Source: Thermomonas sp.
GTDB taxonomy: Bacteria > Pseudomonadota > Gammaproteobacteria > Xanthomonadales > Xanthomonadaceae
NCBI RefSeq assembly: GCF_020850895.1
Contig: NZ_JADZDS010000041.1
Span: forward strand, 1-41,521
Reading direction: 5' to 3'
DNA: 41,521 nucleotides
Position 1 is the first letter of the stretch, and the number at the start of each line of letters is the position of its first letter. Below, piece by piece: positions 14,872 through 22,439 of this stretch. The translations under genes were made by a program, and so were the position numbers. The notes under the pieces are model-generated. The model was not told the DNA's origin. It saw only the letters and a list, made by a program, of their open reading frames with translations, and searched no databases.

Positions 14872-16815
14872 TCAGAGTACCTTGGTCCTGACCAGTGTCA
14901 CGAAATCGACCTCGGGGACGGCCGGCGACCAGTAGTAGCCCTGCCCGAATTCGCAGCCCAGCTCCCGCAATCGCTGCAGTGCCGCGGCGTCTTCGACGCC
15001 TTCAGCAACCACGCTCAGATTCAGGCAATGCGCCATTTCCACGATCGCGCGCACCAGTGCTTCGTCGTTGGCATCGGCGCAGATCCGGTCCACGAACGAG
15101 CGGTCGATCTTCAGCCGGTGAACGGAGAGCCGGCGCAGATAGCCCAGGTTGGAATAGCCGGTGCCGAAATCATCGATGGCGATGCGCACGCCATGGCGCC
15201 GCACGCGCTGCAACATATCGACGAGGTCGCGGGTATCGAGGACCAGCGAGGATTCCGTCAACTCCAGCTCCAGCGCATCGCCCGGCAAGCCGGAGGCGGC
15301 CAGCGCGGTCGCCACCACGACATCGAAATCCTCGCGTCGCAGTTGCAGCGGCGACACGTTGACCGCCACGGTCAAATCGCCCAGGCCCTGTTCGCGCCAC
15401 GACTGCGCGTCCAGGCAGGCTTGCCGCAACACCCAATCGCCGATCTCGTGGATCAGGCCACAACGCTCGGCCACCGGGATGAAGGTCGCGGGCGGAATGA
15501 AGCCACGTTCCGGATGCTGCCAGCGCAGCAGTGCCTCGGCACCAACGATCCGGCCAGCCTCGAAATCGATCTGCGGCTGATAGTGCAGGCACAGTTCACC
15601 ATTGCCCAACGCAGTGCGCAGGCCGGCGGCGAGGTGCAACTGCTCGGCCACGCTGTCGTTCATGCCGGTGTTGAAGAAGCGGAAGGTGTTGCGACCGGAT
15701 TCCTTGGCGTCGTACATCGCAAGGTCGGCATTCTTGAGCAAGCGGTCGACGTCTTCGCCATCGCGCGGGGATACGGTGATGCCCATCGAGGCAGTCACCA
15801 GCACGTCCATGCCATTGACGTTGAACGCCTCGCGGAACACCCGGGTGAGCTTGGTGATCACGGTCGCGATTCCGTGTTCGCTCTTCAGGTTGCCCAGCAG
15901 GATCACGAATTCATCGCCGGAGATGCGGGCGACGGTATCGGTGTCACGCAGGACGCTGCGCAGCTTGACCGCGACCTGCAGCAACAGCGCATCGCCGGCA
16001 GCATGCCCCAGCGAATCGTTGATGGTCTTGAAATTGTCGAGATCGAGGAACACCACGGCGACGATGCGGCCATCCTCGACACGCTGGACCAGCAACTGTT
16101 CCAGCCGGTCGCGTCCCAGCAATCGGTTGGGCAGCCCGGTCAAGGCATCGCTGTGCACCAGCCGTTCGATTTCCTGCCGAGACACCAGCAACGCCCGCTT
16201 CTCGCTCTCCAACTGGGCGATGGCCTGGGTCAGATCGTTGGAAATCATCTGCACCAACATCCAGGTCACGAGCAGGATCAAGGCCAACTCGGCCAGCCGA
16301 ATCCACGGCGGCGAATCCTGGATGCTGGGCAGGATGCCGTTCTGGTCCAGCACGAACACCAGCACCAGCGAGGCCAGCAGGAACAGCACCAGCGCCCGGG
16401 TCAGCCTACGCGCCCCCAGCATCGCGGCCAAGACCACGAGGGTGGGGTAGGCCATCGGCGCTTCGTCATAGAGTCCCTGGCCGGCAAACATCAAGGCAGC
16501 CAAGCCGAGCGCCAGCGACAGCACCATCAGCTGGATCGCCTGGGTCGACTGGCCCCGCGCGTTGCGCCACAGGGTCAGCAGCAACAGGGCGACGACGCCG
16601 GCGTCGAACACCGCCGACATCCAGCGCTCGCGGAACACATTCACCAAGGCCAGCGCGCCGAACACGCTCAGCACCACCCAGGCGATCTGGCGCACGCGCA
16701 ATGCGTCGAGGGCCAAAGGCCGCCACGAAACGCCCCCGTCCACCGGCATTGGATCCGGTCGTGCCATGGTTTCCGCATGGGTGTGCACGTCTGCCGTGCA
16801 CGGGGAGACTACCAT
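14872..16815 (-). CDS. Membrane GGDEF-EAL protein (likely c-di-GMP phosphodiesterase)
   Basis: 647 residues: about five or six N-terminal membrane helices (roughly 45-190), a short coil, a GGDEF domain (about 220-380) and an EAL domain (about 395-640). The GGDEF signature reads SGDEF (299-303), the first Gly being changed, so cyclase activity is doubtful though some SGDEF proteins are active. The EAL domain keeps its catalytic set: EALLRW (427-432), NVSP, ELTES, DDFGTGYS (548-555) and the KIDRSF lysine and EGVE (605-608). It should therefore hydrolyse c-di-GMP. The start is uncertain: ATG at residue 17 (16767) is an alternative. It sits reversed between glnA and glnLG. Confidence 0.92.
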   Translation of the reverse strand: MVVSPCTADVHTHAETMARPDPMPVDGGVSWRPLALDALRVRQIAWVVLSVFGALALVNVFRERWMSAVFDAGVVALLLLTLWRNARGQSTQAIQLMVLSLALGLAALMFAGQGLYDEAPMAYPTLVVLAAMLGARRLTRALVLFLLASLVLVFVLDQNGILPSIQDSPPWIRLAELALILLVTWMLVQMISNDLTQAIAQLESEKRALLVSRQEIERLVHSDALTGLPNRLLGRDRLEQLLVQRVEDGRIVAVVFLDLDNFKTINDSLGHAAGDALLLQVAVKLRSVLRDTDTVARISGDEFVILLGNLKSEHGIATVITKLTRVFREAFNVNGMDVLVTASMGITVSPRDGEDVDRLLKNADLAMYDAKESGRNTFRFFNTGMNDSVAEQLHLAAGLRTALGNGELCLHYQPQIDFEAGRIVGAEALLRWQHPERGFIPPATFIPVAERCGLIHEIGDWVLRQACLDAQSWREQGLGDLTVAVNVSPLQLRREDFDVVVATALAASGLPGDALELELTESSLVLDTRDLVDMLQRVRRHGVRIAIDDFGTGYSNLGYLRRLSVHRLKIDRSFVDRICADANDEALVRAIVEMAHCLNLSVVAEGVEDAAALQRLRELGCEFGQGYYWSPAVPEVDFVTLVRTKVL

Positions 16816-16870
16816 TCATTGTCTGCTCTCACGACCACCCGTGAGCATGACGACATGCGGCACGGGGCTG

Positions 16871-16898
16871 TTGCGTCGCTGGCTGTTTGCACTAAATT
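16871..16898 (+). promoter_or_regulatory. Putative glnL promoter
   Basis: TTGCGT (16871-16876), 16-base spacer, TAAATT (16893-16898), which ends 7 bases before the glnL ATG. The -10 box lies inside the NtrC-like palindrome, so NtrC binding would block it. Confidence 0.5.
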
Positions 16899-16906
16899 AG
16901 TGCAAA
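16886..16906. promoter_or_regulatory. Perfect 21-bp NtrC-like palindrome over the glnL start
   Basis: The core TTGCACTAAATTAGTGCAA is flanked by one more matching T/A pair, making a perfect 21-bp palindrome that ends on the first base of the glnL ATG. It fits the NtrC operator TGCAC-N7-GTGCA. In E. coli NtrC represses glnLp through such a site; the same autoregulation is inferred here. Confidence 0.8.
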
Positions 16907-17932
16907 TGAAAGCACCCGCTGTCGACGAAGCCACCTGGGATGCGCTGAGCACACCCCTGCTGCGGCTGGATGCGGCCGGACGGATCGTCCTCGCCAACGC
17001 TGCCTGTGCGCGCTGGCTTGGGGTCAGCCGCCGGCGCTTGCCTGGCCTGCAGGCGGGCGCGCTGGAACCTGAGGGCCAACAATTGGCCGGACAACTGGCC
17101 AGCGCCCCGCAATCTCCGGTTCGCCTGCGCGGCATCGGACTTGCAGTTCCCGGCAGTGAGGCCACCCGCTTCGCCGATCTTTGGCTCACCCCGACCGATG
17201 CCGGCTACTGGCTGGAACTGCATCCGGTCGATGAATTCCCCGGCGCCGATCCGGCGCAGTTGCTGCCGGCGGCGTTGACCGCCTCGCTGCAGGGCCTGGC
17301 GCATGAACTGCGCAACCCCTTGGCCGGCATCAAGGGTGCGGCGCAGCTGCTGGCACGACGGGTCGACCCCGAGGCACGCGAGCTCACCACCATCATCGAG
17401 GGCGAGGCGCAACGCTTGGCATCGCTGGTCGAACGCCTGCTCAACCCGGCGCCAGCGCGTGCGCTGTCGGCCGTCAACGTACACGCCGTGCTGGAACGGG
17501 TGGTGCGCCTCGCCGAAAGCGATGCCGGCTGGGCGGTGCGCCTGCAGCGCGATTACGACCCGTCGCTGCCCGAGCTGCCGGGCGATCCCGACGCACTCAC
17601 CCAGTCGGTCTGGAACCTGGTCCGCAACGCGATCGAGGCCGGCGCCGGCAGTGTCACCCTGCGCACCCGCGCCGAACACGGCGTGCGCATCGGCGAGGTG
17701 TTGCAGCCGCTTGCATTGCGACTGGACATCATCGATGACGGTCGCGGCGTGCCGCCGGAGCTGGCCGAGCACCTGCTGCTGCCCTTGGTCAGTGGTCGCG
17801 CCGACGGCACCGGGCTCGGGCTGGCACAGGCGCAGCAAGTGGCGCGTGCGCATCGTGGCGTGCTGGTGTGGCGCTCGCGCCCGGGCCACACCGTGTTCAC
17901 CCTGCTGCTGCCACTGACCGCGGAGGACGCCG

Positions 17933-17940
<8 letters not shown>
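16906..17940 (+). CDS. glnL: Nitrogen regulation sensor kinase NtrB
   Basis: 344-residue soluble histidine kinase/phosphatase of the nitrogen two-component system. An N-terminal PAS domain (about 10-115; LLRLDAAGRIVLANAACARWLG) is followed by the H-box HELRNPLAGIKGAAQLL with phospho-acceptor His133, the N-box WNLVRNAIEAGAGSV, and the ATP-lid boxes IIDDGRGVPPE and GTGLGLAQAQ. No membrane segment, as expected. It relays nitrogen status, sensed via PII, to NtrC. The ATG at 16906 was chosen as the first before the PAS domain; the longer open frame upstream is antisense to the GGDEF-EAL gene. It overlaps glnG by 8 bases. An NtrC-like palindrome and a -10 box overlap its start. Confidence 0.95.
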
Positions 17941-19354
<1,414 letters not shown>

Positions 19355-19382
19355 GGTTGCACCTCGCACCATCAACGCCGGC

Positions 19383-19412
19383 TTGTCGGCAAAACTCCGG
19401 CACAGGCATAGT
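19383..19412 (+). promoter_or_regulatory. Putative sodC promoter
   Basis: TTGTCG (19383-19388), 18-base spacer, CATAGT (19407-19412), about 30 bases before the ATG. AAGGAG forms the ribosome binding site at about 19430. No operator-like repeat seen. Confidence 0.5.
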
Positions 19413-19443
19413 GTGTCCATCTGCGCACGAAAGGAGTCCTTGC

Positions 19444-20013
19444 ATGCAGCCTGCCTTCCGCATCGCTCTCCCCGTTCTGCTGACTGCGGGCCTTTCCGCC
19501 TGCGCCAGCGCACCCACACCCCGTCCGCACACATCGGCAACCCCAACCCCGACCGGGCCGGTTCGCCATGCCGTGGCCAACCTCGCCGCGGCCTCCGGCA
19601 CCCTGGTCAGTGGACGCCTCCTGCTGGCCACGGAATCGGGTGGCGTGCGCATCCGTGGCGACATCGGTGGCCTGCAGCCTGGCAGCAGCCACGGCTTCCA
19701 CATCCACGAAAAAGGCGACTGCAGCGCGGTGGATGCCAGCACGGCTGGCGGCCACTTCAACCCGGACAGCAAACCGCACGGCCGCGCCGGGATGGGCACG
19801 CACCACAGTGGCGATGCCGACAACCTCGTGGCCGATGCCCATGGCGTGGCCCATGTCGATGCTTTTCTCCGCGGTGTCGATCTGGGCGCTGGCAGCCACG
19901 ACATCCTCGGCCGCGCAATCATCGTCCACGCCGCGCCTGACGACTACAGCAGCCAGCCCTCCGGCAACGCCGGAGCGCGGGTGGCCTGCGGGGTGATCCG
20001 ACTGGTGCCGTGA
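19444..20013 (+). CDS. sodC: Cu/Zn superoxide dismutase, periplasmic lipoprotein
   Basis: 189 residues. The signal peptide ends with the lipobox LSAC (Cys20), so the enzyme is membrane-anchored in the periplasmic space. A Pro/Thr-rich linker of about 20 residues precedes the SodC fold. Metal ligands are recognisable in HGFHIHEKGDC (His86, His88), GGHFNP (His104), PHG (His112), THHSGDADN and VHAAPDD (His162); Cys93 and Cys182 form the conserved disulfide, and Arg179 in GARVACGVI is the active-site arginine. It dismutates superoxide outside the cytoplasm. A strong AAGGAG precedes the start. The four-lipoprotein operon starts 75 bases downstream, so shared transcription is possible. Confidence 0.94.
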   Translation: MQPAFRIALPVLLTAGLSACASAPTPRPHTSATPTPTGPVRHAVANLAAASGTLVSGRLLLATESGGVRIRGDIGGLQPGSSHGFHIHEKGDCSAVDASTAGGHFNPDSKPHGRAGMGTHHSGDADNLVADAHGVAHVDAFLRGVDLGAGSHDILGRAIIVHAAPDDYSSQPSGNAGARVACGVIRLVP

Positions 20014-20087
20014 TGGGCCATCGGCTGGATGTCCGGTTCCGGCGGGAATTTCCGCTACTCGTTCCAAACCCGAAACGGACCGCTGCC

Positions 20088-20684
20088 ATGCCCATCCCGA
20101 TCCGCGCCTGCCTGCCTTTCGCCCTGTTGGCCTTGGTCGCGTGTTCGCCGAAGCAGCCGGATGCCGCAGCCGCGCCCTCTCCGGCCATGACGCCCGCCGC
20201 GCCGTCTGCATCCATGGCCATTGCGTCCGCGGACGACAAGAAATGCACCACCGAGCCGCGCACCGACCCCAACGACAAGCGCCCGCGCTGCGGCGGCATG
20301 GGTGGTGCCACGGTGCCTGCAACGCGCGCCTACAGCATCGGCGTTGCCGGGATGGGCACGACCACCTCGGGCGACGATTGCGTGGCCAAGCCATACGACG
20401 TCTGCGACATCGACAAACCCTTCAGCACCGAATTCTGCGGCCTCACGCTCACCCATACGCCCGCCAGCCGCACCGGCGGCACGTTCGAGGTGCAGCTCAC
20501 GGCCGCCGGCGTTGACTACAAACAATCAGGCACCTACACGCTGAGCGGTCCCGAGAACAGGCTGACGGCGACCTATGCCACCGCCGAGATGTGCGCGCAT
20601 ACGGGAGGCCAGGCGCTCTGCGTGCCGCAGCCGGCCCGCACCACCACCTGGACCAGGATCAGCGATTGCAAGGCGGCGCCATGA
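20088..20684 (+). CDS. Cys-containing lipoprotein, family member 1 of 4
   Basis: 198 residues; family not recognised. The signal peptide carries the lipobox LVAC (Cys19) followed by Ser, so outer-membrane sorting is expected. An Ala/Pro linker (20-50) leads to the signature CTTEPRTDPNDKRPRCGGM (53-71), a Cx14C pair. The C-terminal domain has VCDIDKPF, a FEV...SGTYTLSG beta-rich stretch and TTWTRISDC near the end. The mature chain holds eight cysteines besides the lipid one. The ATG at 20088 was chosen because it gives a complete signal peptide; an in-frame start at 20010 would not. It is the first of four paralogues joined by ATGA overlaps, 75 bases after sodC. Function unknown. Confidence 0.85.
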   Translation: MPIPIRACLPFALLALVACSPKQPDAAAAPSPAMTPAAPSASMAIASADDKKCTTEPRTDPNDKRPRCGGMGGATVPATRAYSIGVAGMGTTTSGDDCVAKPYDVCDIDKPFSTEFCGLTLTHTPASRTGGTFEVQLTAAGVDYKQSGTYTLSGPENRLTATYATAEMCAHTGGQALCVPQPARTTTWTRISDCKAAP

Positions 20685-21268
20685 ACCAGCGCCACCTCCC
20701 TGCCTTCGGTTTCACCACGCTGGCGTTGCTGACGCTGGCCGCCTGTTCGCCGCAATCCAGGAGCCCGCCGTCGACTGCGACGCCCGCGCCCGCTGCATCG
20801 ACGCCGGTCACTCCTGCGGCCGCACCGAAACCGGACGAGCACTGCACCAACGAGCCCAAGACCGATCCCAACGACAAGCGCCCGCGCTGCGGTGGGATGG
20901 GTGCGCCTCCTGCAAGTGCGGCTGCACACGCGTACCGGATCGACAGCGTGACCTGTCCGGGTGGCGGCCACGAGAGCATCCAAGTCTGTGACATCACCAA
21001 GCCGTTCACCAACACCGTCTGCGGCGGCATGGCAGACATTACCCACACGCCCACCAGTGATCGTGGCGGCACGTGGTCATTTGTGTTTCGAGGCGCGGGC
21101 GGCACTGCCGACAGCAATGGCACCTACACCCTCAGTGGATCGGAAGCATCGCTGACCGAACACGTCGTCGGCAACAAGATCTGCGTCCACGCAGGCGGTC
21201 GAACCATCTGCACCACACCGCGCCCGAGCACCTCCACCTGGACAAAAATCGCGAGCTGCAAACAATGA
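20681..21268 (+). CDS. Cys-containing lipoprotein, family member 2 of 4
   Basis: 195 residues, start overlapping the stop of member 1 (ATGA). Lipobox LAAC with Cys22, then Ser. After a Pro/Ala/Thr-rich linker the signature CTNEPKTDPNDKRPRCGGM spans 55-73. The domain continues with VCDITKPF, a THTPTSDRGGTWSF beta stretch, GTYTLSG and STWTKIASC. It is the closest relative of member 1: the eight mature cysteines fall in equivalent places, including the pair IC...IC (KICVHAGGRTIC). Predicted periplasm-facing, all-beta, disulfide-bonded. Function unknown; no enzyme motif was seen. Confidence 0.85.
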   Translation: MNQRHLPAFGFTTLALLTLAACSPQSRSPPSTATPAPAASTPVTPAAAPKPDEHCTNEPKTDPNDKRPRCGGMGAPPASAAAHAYRIDSVTCPGGGHESIQVCDITKPFTNTVCGGMADITHTPTSDRGGTWSFVFRGAGGTADSNGTYTLSGSEASLTEHVVGNKICVHAGGRTICTTPRPSTSTWTKIASCKQ

Positions 21269-21855
21269 GTCTCTTTCACACATCCGTGTTCGCACCTCTG
21301 TCCATCGGGGCTTTCGCCCTGCTGCTGGTCGCCTGCGCACCCAAGCAGGAGCAGCCGGCACCATCTGCCACACCCCAGGCATCAACAACGACGCCGCCTG
21401 CGACCGCGGCCGGCACCCAGCCGGAAGAAAAATGCACCAACGAACCGCGCACGGATGAAAACGACCAGCGCCCGCGCTGTGGCGGCATGGGCGCGCCCCA
21501 GGTGGCATCGCATGCGTATCGGATCACCCTCGATAACGGTGAGTCCTTCACCGCCTGCGATATCACCCAGCCGTTCAACGGCAAGATCGGTCGCGACATG
21601 ATCAGCATGGACTTCACGCCCAGCAGCGCCAGCGGCGGCACGGTGAAGTGGCATTTCGCCGGTGCCGGCGGCACGGTGGACATGGCCTACGACTACCGCC
21701 TGAGCGGCCCGGAAGAACGCATGACCGGCACCTTCCAGGCCAGCTCCGCAGTCTGCGGCAAGGCCTCGGGCCTGACTGCCTGCGCGGCGGCAAAGCAGCA
21801 ATCGTTCACTTCCACCTGGACCCGCATTCCCGCCTGTACGGACAGCCCGAAATGA
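21265..21855 (+). CDS. Cys-containing lipoprotein, family member 3 of 4
   Basis: 196 residues, ATGA overlap with member 2. Lipobox LVAC (Cys24), next residue Ala. The signature CTNEPRTDENDQRPRCGGM spans 57-75. The domain keeps ACDITQPF, the SSASGGTVKWHF stretch, DYRLSG and TSTWTRIPAC, but has six mature cysteines: the positions matching the third and fifth of members 1 and 2 are both missing (LDNGESFTAC and KIGRDMISM instead). Joint loss of the two suggests they pair with each other in the other members. Function unknown. Confidence 0.85.
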   Translation: MSLFHTSVFAPLSIGAFALLLVACAPKQEQPAPSATPQASTTTPPATAAGTQPEEKCTNEPRTDENDQRPRCGGMGAPQVASHAYRITLDNGESFTACDITQPFNGKIGRDMISMDFTPSSASGGTVKWHFAGAGGTVDMAYDYRLSGPEERMTGTFQASSAVCGKASGLTACAAAKQQSFTSTWTRIPACTDSPK

Positions 21856-22415
21856 ACCGGCGCGTTCTAGTTCCACTCTGCTGCATTGGCATCTTGCTGG
21901 CCGCCTGCAGCCCGAAATCCGCGCCTTCAACCAAAGCGCCACACGCCGCCGCGCCGGCAACCGCACCTGCGGCGATCGCCAGCGCAACGCCCGAAGATAA
22001 ATGCACCAACGAACCGCGCAGGGATGAAAACGACAAGCGACCGCGCTGTGGCGGCATGGCTGCGGCTATCCCTGCTTCGCGTGCGTTCCACATCGTTGGC
22101 GGCAGCGGCGATCCGGTGGATCAAGTCGTCTGCAATATCGACGAAAAATTCGTCTTGAACGGAAAAATGTTCGGCGTCGAATTCAGCGGCGGCATGGACG
22201 GCACCTACAAGTTCGTGCGCACGCCGAACATTCCGGGCCTGAGCTGGAATGCCGGCGGCCGCTATCACATCGAATTCCCGGACGGCGCGGACAAGCCCGG
22301 CACGATGACCACCGAGGGCGGTGGCACGATTCATGCCGGCGCGCAGGCGCGCACCACCAGCGGCGGCGAGCGTTTCACCCTGACGCCGGCATCGGCAGGC
22401 ACCTGCACTCCGTGA
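21852..22415 (+). CDS. Cys-containing lipoprotein, family member 4 of 4 (divergent)
   Basis: 187 residues, ATGA overlap with member 3. Lipobox LAAC (Cys19), then Ser. The signature CTNEPRRDENDKRPRCGGM (51-69) is as well conserved as in the others, but the rest has diverged: VCNIDEKF stands for CDI.KPF, the TYTLSG and W(T)RI motifs are lost, and a Gly/Thr-rich tail ends in AGTC. Only four mature cysteines remain. It may have a different partner or be the oldest branch. Its stop lies 24 bases from the stop of the kinase gene on the opposite strand, with no terminator seen between. Confidence 0.83.
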   Translation: MNRRVLVPLCCIGILLAACSPKSAPSTKAPHAAAPATAPAAIASATPEDKCTNEPRRDENDKRPRCGGMAAAIPASRAFHIVGGSGDPVDQVVCNIDEKFVLNGKMFGVEFSGGMDGTYKFVRTPNIPGLSWNAGGRYHIEFPDGADKPGTMTTEGGGTIHAGAQARTTSGGERFTLTPASAGTCTP

Positions 22416-22439
22416 TTCCGCCACAGCGATGTCGCCGCC

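Noticed and set aside
20041-20087. ECF-type promoter (GGAAT...CGTT) before the first lipoprotein gene
   Set aside because: The two boxes are about 10 bases apart, far from the 16-17 needed; no other clear promoter was found.
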